Assembly: GCA_025716855.1 (NCBI GenBank)
Contig: JAIXMQ010000005.1
Coordinates: forward strand, 434,001-498,000
Direction of reading: 5' to 3'
DNA from: Pilaira anomala
Lineage: Eukaryota; Mucoromycota; Mucoromycetes; Mucorales; Mucoraceae
Length of the DNA: 64,000 nucleotides
Position numbers and translations under genes: made by a program. Numbering within the stretch: the first letter of the stretch is position 1; each line of letters opens with the position of its first letter. Positions 1 through 9,065 of the stretch are shown here, piece by piece. The notes beneath the pieces were generated by a model, which had not been told where the DNA came from, made no database searches, and worked only from the letters and a program-made list of their open reading frames with translations.

Positions 1-1
1 T

Positions 2-2514
2 GCTACTTGTGAGCCAGATGAATTTCAAGCAAAAGGTTTTACTTTAAGGCCAAAAATATATAATCGAGAAACTGAATTATTTATTGTCATGACAATGTAT
101 AACGTATGTATTTAAAAACCATATATTTTTAATATATATATATATATATATATTTACTAAATATTATTGTTTTAGGAAGACGAGGTTTTATTTACTCGTA
201 CAATGCACGGCGTGATGAAAAATATTGCACATATGTGTAGTTTAAAAAAGAATACAATGTGGGGCCCAGAAGGCTGGAAAAAGATTGTGGTTTGTATTGT
301 GGCTGATGGTAGACAAGTTGTGAATAAACGTGTTTTAAATGTCTTGGCTTCTATGGGTGTATATCAAGCTGGTATTGCTAAAAATATTGTAGATGATAAA
401 CCAGTGAAAGCTCACATTTACGAAGTAAGTACATATTTGTTTTTTTTTACCGTAATTTCTAATTTTTTTTTTTTCTGTAAAAAAGTATACAGCACAAATT
501 TCTATTGATTCTGATATGAATATTAAAGGATCTGATAAGGTACATAAAATACATTTAAACTTGAATAATCACACTTGTTTACTTATTTCTTTCGTATAGG
601 GTATTGTTCCAGTTCAAATCATGTTTTGCTTAAAAGAAAAGAATGCAAAAAAGATCAACTCACATCGATGGTTCTTTAATGCATTTGGACCTATTATCCA
701 ACCTAACGTATGTATCTTACTCGATGTTGGCACTCGACCCGGTAACAGCAGCATCTATCAACTCTGGAAAGTATTTAATCGTAACCCATTAGTAGGTGGA
801 GCCTGTGGCGAGATTCGTGCCATGTTGGGTACGGCTTGCTGTCACTTACTCAACCCATTAGTGGCTGCACAAAACTTTGAATATAAAATGTCCAATATCC
901 TCGATAAACCACTAGAAAGTGTCTTCGGCTATATAAGTGTATTACCTGGCGCCTTTTCTGCTTACCGATACGCTGCCTTAAAGAATGATGTGAATGGACA
1001 TGGTCCACTTGAAAAGTATTTTTTAGGTGAAGATCTACATGGAAATCAATTAGAAACTCACAAGACTGGACTCTTTGAAGCCAACATGTATTTAGCAGAA
1101 GATCGTATCTTGTGTTTTGAACTGGTCGCTAAAAAAGACGAACGATGGTTATTACAGTATGTTGCAAGTGCTTTTGGCGAGACAGATGTCCCTAATCAAT
1201 TACCCGAATTCATCTCACAAAGAAGACGATGGCTGAATGGATCCTTCTTTGCTGGCGTCTACGGTTTAATTCATTCAAAAAAGATTTGGAACAGTGGTCA
1301 TGGGTTTAGTCGTACTTTATTGTTAATGATTGAAGGCATTTATAATGTTATTTCACTAGCCTTTAGTTGGTTTTCTGTGGTAATATATTCATATTTAAAT
1401 GTACCTATATAATTTGTGTGAACGCTAACAGGCTTTTGGTTATGATAGGGAAACTTTTTTATCGCCTTTTATTTCATCACAAAGAGTTTATCTGCACCTA
1501 ATGTAGATCCATTTGGGAATGGTTGGGGAAGCAGAGTGTTTGAAATTATGAAGTATACTTATGCATTTTTACTCTTCGTTATATTTATATGTTCTATGGG
1601 AAATAGACCACAAGGGTAAGCTCCAAGACCTTTTTTTAAAACATATCATTGGAATACTTATTTACCTTTCTCTTGACAGATCCAAACTATTATTTATGGC
1701 TTGTCTTGTTGGTTTTGCTTTCATCATGTGTTATATGTTGTTTTGTTCATCCTGGCTTATTTATAAAGGCATTCAACTCGCAGCAGAAAAGTATGAATGG
1801 ACCCTTGACACTACTGCTAATTTTCAAATCGCTATGAGCGACCCAGGGTTACGTAATATGGTAATCTCATTAGGCTCAACTTATGGTATTTATTTTGTAT
1901 CTAGCTGTTTACACGGTCAGCCTTTTCATATGTTTACAAGTTTCTTGCCTTATTTATTGTTACTTCCAGGATATATCAATATTTTGAATATCTATGCGTT
2001 CTGTAATACACATGATGTCAGGTAAACCCTTCCCTCCCCTTTCTAAAAAGTAGATTTGTATTATTTTACTCACTGTTCTTATATTTTTAGCTGGGGAACA
2101 AAAGGTGATAACTCAGTCGCAAAAGATTTGGGTGTAGTTAAAGTATCAGATAAAGAAAAAGGTGTAAAGACAGTAGAGATTGAATTACCTGCCGATCAAC
2201 ACGATATCAATTGTCAGTACGATGAAGCTCTCTTTGCACTGGACGAAAAGAAGATACGAGATGATGATGGTGGTGGATCATTAACAAAAGATGATTATTA
2301 CCGCTCTTTCCGTACTCATTTAGTGTTGGCCTGGATTGGCTGTAATGCGTTACTTGTGGTATTTATCACAGCACCAGACTATGAATCTATTTTCAATCAA
2401 TCGGTTGGAACTACCTATATGTCCATCATGTTATGGGTGAATTGTGGGTTAGGTATCTTTAGGTTCCTAGGATCCATGATGTTTTTACTTTTAAATATTT
2501 TGACATCCGGTTAA
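2..2514 (+). CDS. Chitin synthase, 3' part (5' end outside window)
   Basis: Membrane glycosyltransferase that polymerises N-acetylglucosamine from UDP-GlcNAc into cell-wall chitin. Seven exons fit in one frame: 2-103, 176-424, 486-539, 600-1379, 1449-1615, 1680-2021, 2091-2514, giving 705 codons plus stop. Visible family motifs are [14 protein letters not shown] across the first junction, [18 protein letters not shown], the EDR of [12 protein letters not shown], and the QRRRWLNGS signature at about 1218-1244. These are followed by several hydrophobic segments (from about 1315) and the NTHDVSWGTKG signature spanning the last intron. It ends in a hydrophobic stretch and is convergent with the GST-like gene, about 117 bp away. 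Missing 5' sequence lies upstream of the window. The chitin synthase class was not assigned. No lesions seen. Confidence 0.96.
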
Positions 2515-2631
2515 AAAAAAAATTATTATTATATCACTTAATCAAACTAGATACCTCCTCCACCTTTTTTTTTTTAAAAAAAAGAACAATAAACTTTTAT
2601 TGTAGATATAAAATTAATATGTATCTAGTTA

Positions 2632-3699
2632 TTAAGCAACGGGAAGCACAACAAATCCAATCACTGGAAAGTGAATAAAAGCAGTAATTCCAGTCTTTTC
2701 ATCCGTCTTTTCAATCACAGTTTCTTCCATGGTACTATGAACTAATTTACCTACTACAGGAATAATACCAATATCAGTAGGTGCAACTGCTACGATGCTA
2801 CCTAACGCAACCATACAAGAGCCATCATGTTCAGGTTCATTTAATTCCCAAGTATATTTCTTTGCAAACTCCAAAGCTTCTTCTGCTTCCATTGTAGGTC
2901 TCTTTGCAACCTCATCATTTCGAATAGCTACCAAAAACCTTTGTAAATGATCGTATAAAATAGGTACGTTGTTCTTCAAGATTTCAGGACCTGTAGTATC
3001 TTGAATAAACCAAGTAAGTTTAGCTACATGAAGATCGATTTCAGACATTGTTTCGGTAAACAAATTATTCTTGACAAAGGATTCAAGTACTTTGAATTCA
3101 GATAAGATACTTTGAAGCATAAAGGGTGCAGTAAATAAAACAGCTTCTTTCGTCATCTTTCGACCCAACATGGTGGATCTGTCTTCCAAGAACTCATCTT
3201 GAATCAATTCTGTATGGATTTGAGAGGCTACGGAAAGGAATAAAGAGTTGTTTGTCCATTGACTGAGTGCGAAACAAGCATCTTTTGATGTTTGTTCTGT
3301 AGGATAGAAACTAGGTTCAGGGTATCTAAAAAAAAACAGTTTTTATTTAATATCTTCTTTTACTTTGTCCCCCCTCCCCCCTTTTTTTCTCTGTATATAT
3401 ACCTTCTTTCAAGTTCTGCAAAAATCAATTTGGAATCACAATAGGTATGGTTACCGATTTGAAGAACAGGTGTCTTTCTATATCCACCATCTAAAGGACG
3501 ACGTAAAGGACGAGGCTCAGTTCTTGGAATTAAGACTACCTTGTAGTCTACTTTTTTGAACTGAAGAGCCCATGCCATCTTTTGTGAAAATGGGCTACGA
3601 TCATAATAATGCTATATATAACTCATGGATTAAACTATATGCATATAAATATATCTATCATCATTTTTAATTTACCAAAATAACTTGAGAGTCTGACAT
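2632..3699 (-). CDS. GST-fold (thioredoxin-like N-domain) protein, copy 1
   Basis: Three exons on the minus strand, 3699-3676, 3611-3403 and 3325-2632, give 308 aa. The 8-codon first exon (MSDSQVIL) splices to HYYDRSPFSQKMAWAL, an SPFSxK motif typical of GST N-terminal thioredoxin folds. GGYRKTPVLQIG and YCDSKLI follow, matching the glutathione-site cis-Pro and (E/D)S regions. The C-terminal part is helical and then rich in beta-strand-like hydrophobic runs. Its intron positions and phases are the same as in the second copy at 21390-22508, so the two are duplicates. Enzymatic activity is not established; fungal proteins of this type are annotated only as GST-like. The start lies about 100 bp from the left end of the large mobile element. 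Confidence 0.88.
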
Positions 3700-3799
3700 A
3701 ACGTGGAATAAAAAGAAAAAAGAAGAAAAATGTCAGGGGAGGAGTACAAGAGAAAAAAATACAAATATATAGTTTTTAATGTTGTGTTACTGATGTGTA

Positions 3800-3863
3800 C
3801 TGTATTTCCGCCATCAATTGGTCACTTTTTTGAGAAACTTGGTCACTTATTAAGTTTCAATTG
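3800..3863 (+). repeat. Left terminal inverted repeat of the large element
   Basis: 64 bp, the exact reverse complement of 8559-8622. It contains two copies of a TTGGTCACTT motif, which are the reverse complement of the AGTGACCAA units repeated at the right end. TA precedes it. Confidence 0.9.
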
Positions 3864-4020
3864 TATGTCGTTCCTAACACAATACTTGTTGCCTCCGCTT
3901 CGGATTCCGAAGTGGTACAAGCTCTCTGAGCCACGCTTTATTTTCAGTTATATAATAATAATAAAAACTAATATTCCCCTTTTCTCCAGATCTTTCTAAG
4001 CCGCGCACCGTGGATATACT

Positions 4021-5937
4021 ATGAGTGATCAGTCTACAAGTAAAAATGTGGACCAAACAGTATTTACCAAAGAACAAGTGGATGCTATCATCGAAACCGT
4101 CACCAGACGCGTCCGAGAAGCCCAAGCAACAGAAACGGAACAAAAGCACCGAGGGGTTGCAATCCCAGCAGACATTCATGAAGAACTCGACAGTTACAGC
4201 TACTCAGAGTTACAAAAAGCACTTCAAAGGTTTAAACGAGCCATTCCAAAGTACCACAATGAGGAATGGAACACACCTGAAACAGTCAACCCAAATTTCA
4301 TCCACCAACTTAAACAGTGGAAAGTCGATTCTTTACAACTCGTATCTACCATCTATAAGCTTACAGAAAGTACGAGATCTCAAGCAAAAGCAGCTACAGA
4401 AATCTATGAACAAATGCAATACATTACTGAACGAGGAATGCAAAGTGAAGACGAAGAAGTCTTCCTTGACACAATGGAAAAAGCAAGATACAAGGCAATG
4501 TTTTTGATTGTATCTTCGGAAAAGTCCTTTATTGTTCACAATCTTCGACATGAAGAAGTAAATCAAAACATGAATCTCCCGTCAAAAACAGCAACGTGTA
4601 TTAGATTAACAAATAATCGGCTATTCACAGATTCATATATGTTTAGACTATTGCAAATAAATAAACATATCAATGAAATACGCGTCAATATCGGTACTGA
4701 TGCCACCATAGCTACAGAACTATCAAAAACAATCAAACATATCACCAGAAAAGGGATAAAACTTGTAGTGGAAAGAGCAGCAGACTCAGATGCGATTATT
4801 GCCGTTTATGAAAAATGGTGGACTAATTATTATGACAACCATGTCATATATTGCAACAATACTCAACAAAGCATCCAACCAAAAAGAAAAGTAGATGACG
4901 ACATGGTGCTTTTGTCTGTACCAAAAGACAAAAAACAACGACAAAAGTTTCTTTTGGAGAAATCGATAGGGCTTTTGGAGGATCAAAACATGGTAGAGGA
5001 GCCCACCACAAAAATAACACAAATATTTAGCAAAGTCATCAACACCAACAGTGTTTATACACTATCAAGCATTGATATTAGCCAATGCTTTCAAACGTTG
5101 AGATCAAACACAGAAATACCATTATTTGCTAAAAAATTCATGAACTGTGTTATCAAATTTCAACAACAATTAGTGTATGTAACTGGTTTTGACTTGTTTT
5201 GCCATTTCCAACGAGATAATGATGATTGTGCTACATATATGGATCTCAGCAATTCGAAAAAAGCGGTTGCAAAAATACAAAGGAAAACTTACCTGTCAAC
5301 ACATTTCCAAGAGATATCAATTTATTTTGGCATTTACGAGCTTCTACTGACAAGTGGATATATTGCAACAAACGATTGTATCATACCATTCCTTGGGTCG
5401 GCAATAACTATGCAACTAAATGAACAATGTACGGAAGAAATATACATAGATACTTGTGGTCCAATAGTTGTAAACACTGAAAGACTCCTAAGGCAATATA
5501 TGAAGTTGCACTCATACAAACCATGGGGATTCTATTCCCTTGATGCATTTACAAAAGGGTTTACCCCTGTAATACCCATTTCCTACCATGGTCACGTCTC
5601 TCAAAAGAACAAAGACATCACCGTCCACCATTTTGCCTCTAGGCTATTGTCAATTGTTTCCAGCAACAAAATTATTACAAAAGAAATGATGGTTGATTTG
5701 TGGTTATTTATGGTACAAATTCCTCTGTTCACGAAAGTATCAAGAACCAATAATTTGCAGTCAATCAATTTTAAGGAACTAAATGTATTGCTAAAACAAT
5801 CAAGTAAATATGTCTACTTTGGTTATTTGGTGGGTATCTCCGCTTATATTGAAGAAAGGGCTGAACAGAAGAGTCAGTTCATTTCCAACATGTATAGTCA
5901 AACTGCTACCAAAGACTGTATTTTCACCGGTAATTGA
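4021..5937 (+). CDS. Element-encoded protein of unknown family, 3' end displaced by nested transposon
   Basis: A 638-codon open frame, the only long one in the large element. I do not recognise a family. The N-terminal ~110 residues are charged and helical with possible coiled-coil character (TKEQVDAIIETVTRRVREAQ). A middle basic segment, QPKRKVDD, looks like a nuclear signal. The C-terminal half is rich in aromatic residues with several Cys and His, without an obvious zinc pattern. No catalytic DDE, tyrosine recombinase or helicase motif was seen. The last six or seven codons come from the nested transposon, whose left end begins at 5916. If that insertion and one GA repeat are discounted, the frame runs on from 7643 to a stop at 7734-7736, about 662 codons. 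It is probably element-specific (a transposase or accessory protein), but that is inference from position. Confidence 0.6.
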   Translation: MSDQSTSKNVDQTVFTKEQVDAIIETVTRRVREAQATETEQKHRGVAIPADIHEELDSYSYSELQKALQRFKRAIPKYHNEEWNTPETVNPNFIHQLKQWKVDSLQLVSTIYKLTESTRSQAKAATEIYEQMQYITERGMQSEDEEVFLDTMEKARYKAMFLIVSSEKSFIVHNLRHEEVNQNMNLPSKTATCIRLTNNRLFTDSYMFRLLQINKHINEIRVNIGTDATIATELSKTIKHITRKGIKLVVERAADSDAIIAVYEKWWTNYYDNHVIYCNNTQQSIQPKRKVDDDMVLLSVPKDKKQRQKFLLEKSIGLLEDQNMVEEPTTKITQIFSKVINTNSVYTLSSIDISQCFQTLRSNTEIPLFAKKFMNCVIKFQQQLVYVTGFDLFCHFQRDNDDCATYMDLSNSKKAVAKIQRKTYLSTHFQEISIYFGIYELLLTSGYIATNDCIIPFLGSAITMQLNEQCTEEIYIDTCGPIVVNTERLLRQYMKLHSYKPWGFYSLDAFTKGFTPVIPISYHGHVSQKNKDITVHHFASRLLSIVSSNKIITKEMMVDLWLFMVQIPLFTKVSRTNNLQSINFKELNVLLKQSSKYVYFGYLVGISAYIEERAEQKSQFISNMYSQTATKDCIFTGN

Positions 5938-7640
5938 GAAATAGTGAGTGGATTTTTGAGAAAATTTAAACACAGCTATTGAGAAAAGTTGACTGCTATT
6001 TTTGGAAAAAGTTCAATACTATTTTTGGAAAAAGTTCAATACTATTTTTGGAAATCTTTTGTAAAAGTATCCTTCCCCTTTTGATTTCTTTTTTTTTAAC
6101 ATGAATAATAATATGGATTTCGAGTACTTATCATTCAATGAACAAGACAATTCTGATGAACTAACAGGAGAAGTAACTGTTAGCTTGATGTCGATGATGA
6201 GAGCGAAATACGAGTATGGCCCTGCTGCCATGGAAATCGACGAAGACTTAACTGAAGAGTTCTCTCATGAAGAAATAGATTCGACAGTAGAGCAGCCCAA
6301 TGAAAAATGTGACGAGAAAGAAAGCTCAAGCAGTGAAACTGCTACTAAGGACAAAATTGAAGAGTTTGTTAGTACTTTAGTAGAAAAGAAAAACTTAAAA
6401 AAAGAAAGAAGTACATACCGTAGTTATAATACGGATCAAATATCGCGGTTCTTAGCCCTAGTTACAGAACAAGTATCTGTAAAAGATGCAGCATTAGATG
6501 CTGGTATAACAATAAGTACTGCATATCGTTTTAAGAAACAATGGGAAGAGCTTGGGACCGTGCCTTTAGCCAAAAAAAGAGGGCCTAGTAAAGGTACAGG
6601 TGCAATTCTGACCGAGGCACATAGTCTTTTTATTATTAGTATCGTTGATAGTTATGCCCCCACAACTTTGGAGCAAATGAGATACAGTCTTTTAGAAGCA
6701 TATCCAGAACTTAAAATCAGTAAAACAGCCTTCTATAACCATGTTCGTCAGCACTGCGTACTGAGTTTTAAGAAACTTGAAAAGCTTCCCGAAAAGCGAA
6801 ACTCAGAAGAAGTCAAACTCAAAAGACGAGAAGCAGTTCTGGAATGGATGGGAACCAAAGATATAGACTTTGAAAAAAATTGTGTTTTCCTCGATGAAGC
6901 AGGTTTCAATCTTCATATAAGTCGTTCTCGAGGCTGGTCAAAGAAAGGGAAACCTGCTAAATCAATTGTTCCTACTTCTCGAGGTACTTCCATTACAATC
7001 TTGGGAGCTATATCGGCTCAAGGGGTAATTGATATATCTCTTCGAAAACCGATTACAGTGGCAGGTAGTAAAAAAAGAAAAGCTGACGGGACTGTTGTAA
7101 CAACAACAGCTAGAATTGGAACTAGAACAGAGCATTACTTAGGTTACTTGAGTAATGTAATGGATGTTTTAGATAAGAACAATCTGAAAGGGCATTATAT
7201 CGTTATGGATAATGCTCCTATTCATAAGCCGGCAACAGTAAGAAAATCCATTGAAGATAGAGGCTATAAATGTCTATATCTCCCACCCTATTCGCCTTTC
7301 TTAAACCCAATAGAAGAGTTTTGGTCGAAGGTAAAATTTGGCGTGAAGAGAGAAGCCTTTGACAACGGGGACACATTGACTCCTAGAATTCTTAAGGCAT
7401 GCTCAGAAGTGACTCTTAAAGATTGTCAAGGCTGGATTAGACATTCTGTATCATTCTTTGAACGTTGTTTAGCTATGGAAGAAAAACTTTGATCCCTAGA
7501 TTTTCTCAATTAAATAAAAATATTTTTCCAAAAATAGTACTGAACTTTTTCCAAAAATAGCAGTCAACTTTTCTCAATAACTGTGTTTAAATTTTCTCAA
7601 AAATCCACTCACTATTTCTCAATTACCGGTGAAAATACAG
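5916..7640 (+). mobile_element. Nested IS630/Tc1-type transposon, complete
   Basis: 1725 bp with inverted ends of about 115 bp (5916-6031 and 7525-7640) that differ at only a couple of positions. They start CTGTATTTTCACCGG. The left end carries an extra copy of a roughly 23-bp unit (GTTCAATACTATTTTTGG). The duplicated target appears to be GA (5914-5915 and 7641-7642). Alternatively, TA at 5919-5920 and 7636-7637 would be the duplication if the target was the palindrome CTGTACAG. It encodes one intact transposase and interrupts the host element's long frame close to its 3' end. Confidence 0.9.
6101..7492 (+). CDS. IS630/Tc1-mariner superfamily transposase (DD34E), intact
   Basis: 463 aa, single exon. 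It catalyses cut-and-paste transposition at TA-like sites in the nucleus. Acidic N-terminus (1-100); helix-turn-helix region at about 110-150 (DQISRFLALVTEQVSVKDAA, then STAYRFKKQW); second DNA-binding segment at about 165-225. Catalytic triad: D265 in NCVFLDEAGFN, D370 in IVMDNAPIH, E405 in PPYSPFLNPIEEFW, with 34 residues between D and E. A basic insert, KKRKADG, may act as a nuclear signal. No stops or frameshifts, so the copy could be active. It is close to the dead copy at 57274-58547: the two share RGTSITxLGAIS and GWIRHSVSFF. Confidence 0.95.
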   Translation: MNNNMDFEYLSFNEQDNSDELTGEVTVSLMSMMRAKYEYGPAAMEIDEDLTEEFSHEEIDSTVEQPNEKCDEKESSSSETATKDKIEEFVSTLVEKKNLKKERSTYRSYNTDQISRFLALVTEQVSVKDAALDAGITISTAYRFKKQWEELGTVPLAKKRGPSKGTGAILTEAHSLFIISIVDSYAPTTLEQMRYSLLEAYPELKISKTAFYNHVRQHCVLSFKKLEKLPEKRNSEEVKLKRREAVLEWMGTKDIDFEKNCVFLDEAGFNLHISRSRGWSKKGKPAKSIVPTSRGTSITILGAISAQGVIDISLRKPITVAGSKKRKADGTVVTTTARIGTRTEHYLGYLSNVMDVLDKNNLKGHYIVMDNAPIHKPATVRKSIEDRGYKCLYLPPYSPFLNPIEEFWSKVKFGVKREAFDNGDTLTPRILKACSEVTLKDCQGWIRHSVSFFERCLAMEEKL

Positions 7641-7736
7641 GATATTGCTTTGAAGATAGGAAAGGGCGGTTTGTTCGGAGATATCAAGAAAACAAATGAT
7701 GCTCTAATGAAAGAAATGAAGAAAGCCTTGATGTGA

Positions 7737-8440
7737 ACTTCATTGATTTATTTAATAAATGTTACGCTTTTCCTTCATGGTTTTTCTTATGATGTGTATG
7801 ATCCCATAATATCTTCCTATTGAATATACAATTAAAGTAAAGACAGCTTTAGTATTATAAACGGCGTAGTCATTTTGATCAACATTTTAAAAAATTTTCT
7901 CTAGACAAAAAGCAGTTTTTTAGGAGTGTTTAAATATACATTTTTATTAGATTACGTTAATAATAATGATGGCGGAAAAGGCTCCTTTTAGTTCACAAAA
8001 CATTTTTTGTTTAACAGGATCAACCACGAGAAGGTAGGAGGCCATCTGATCCCAAAAATCATTCTACATAATAGATTACTCTACTACATAGTCTAAACGA
8101 CAGCACTTAGTCTGGTAACCCAGTCCTAAACTTCAGCCTTTCATCATTTACATCCGAATCCCAAACTAAAGAACAAACGAATTTTTTTTTTTCATCTTCT
8201 CTTTTAATAATGGCCTTAGTTAAAAATCGCCACCCGGCCCGAACAACATTTATTGCCATGAACATAAATTTAGTAGGAAAATGTCTGAAGAAAAAATCCG
8301 ACTTCATCCAATAAAAAATTGAAATTGTCTGAATCTTCTTTTGTAAACGTCTGAAATTAAAATAGAAATCGTCCGAAAAAAAAAAAGGTGTTCAGAAATT
8401 TTTTTGAATACGTCCGAAAACTAAGTAAAAATACTGTAAG
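7737..8440. other. AT-rich tail of the large element
   Basis: Non-coding in appearance. A 66-codon minus frame (8307-8107) has coding-like composition but no recognisable relatives and was not called. At about 8280-8425 the motif YGTCYGAAA recurs roughly six times at irregular spacing, which resembles the subterminal repeats of DNA transposons. Confidence 0.4.
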
Positions 8441-8622
8441 TGGCCAATTGAGGATCAAAAAAGTGACCAAGTAAAGTTCAGAAAAGTGACCAATTGAAGT
8501 TCAGAAAAGTGACCAATTGAAGTTCAAAAAAGTGACCAATTGAAACTCAAAAAGCGACCAATTGAAACTTAATAAGTGACCAAGTTTCTCAAAAAAGTGA
8601 CCAATTGATGGCGGAAATACAG
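8440..8622 (+). repeat. Right end: iterated AGTGACCAATTGA array plus terminal repeat
   Basis: About eight tandem-like units of 20-24 bp, each opening with (A)GTGACCAAKT. The last two units form the terminal inverted repeat (8559-8622). Only two units are present at the left end, so the element is asymmetric. Arrays of this kind in transposons usually bind the transposase; that role is inferred. Confidence 0.75.
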
Positions 8623-8672
8623 TAAAAGTTAATGTTACCTCCAGTACAACATAAATATATTTTAAATAATAT

Positions 8673-8773
8673 CAAATTCGCTTTTTAACTCAGACTCAAA
8701 TTCGCTTTTTTATTGGCCAAAGTTCGTTTTGAAAAATAGTCCAAATTCGCGAAATTTGGGGGTGGAGGCACTG
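8673..8773 (-). repeat. Solitary Tc1-like transposon end
   Basis: Read on the minus strand from 8773 it begins CAGTGCCTCCACCCCC, next to TA at 8774-8775, the typical start of Tc1-type ends. It contains a direct repeat of CTCAAATTCGCTTTTT. No matching second end was found in the window, so it looks like a relic. Confidence 0.5.
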
Positions 8774-8820
8774 TATGTACAGTTCTTACACATTTAAAAC
8801 GGTCAGAACAGAAAGTAGTG

Positions 8821-8964
8821 ATGAATCAAGAAGAAGATTTGAGTAATATTAGACAAGAAGAATATATCACGTTTTATGGTACTTTGCATTGGACAGATTT
8901 AGCTCAAGTGAAAGAAACCGAATTTTACAAAATATCTTTCTGGATTGACTTGGGTTTAGTCTAG
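8821..8964 (+). other. Small open frame beside the transposon relic
   Basis: 47 codons beginning MNQEEDLSNIRQEEY and ending in TAG. The composition is coding-like (acidic, aromatic), but there is no recognisable domain and no clear splice partner. It may be an exon of a disrupted gene or of the lost transposon. Not recognised. Confidence 0.25.
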
Positions 8965-9065
8965 CAAGATGCCTGAAATATAAGTAGAAACTGTCGATAG
9001 ATAAGGTGATATTTCTTCAACTGCAACGATTGATATATCATTTTATTAAAAAAAAACATTTTTTT

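Larger units (their letters stand above)
3800..8622 (+). mobile_element. Large TIR element (about 3.1 kb without its nested insertion)
   Basis: The ends are perfect 64-bp inverted repeats, 3800-3863 and 8559-8622, starting CTGTATTTCCGCC. Each is flanked by TA (3798-3799 and 8623-8624), the target duplication of Tc1/mariner/IS630-type elements. Inside are a 638-codon frame (4021-5937), a nested transposon (5916-7640), and an AT-rich tail with two families of short iterated motifs. No DDE transposase of its own is recognisable, so it is either non-autonomous with a passenger gene or encodes an unrecognised recombinase. The perfect identity of the ends suggests recent activity. Confidence 0.8.

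Noticed and set aside
3730..3999. 89-codon plus-strand frame
   Set aside because: It spans the boundary and left inverted repeat of the large mobile element, so it is a chance frame.
8107..8307. 66-codon antisense frame in the large element
   Set aside because: Cannot be tied to a start context, splice sites or a family; mentioned only as composition.
8766..8784. CTGTATGTACAG read as a transposon excision footprint
   Set aside because: The left CTG-TA is better explained as the end of the solitary Tc1-like repeat plus its target TA.
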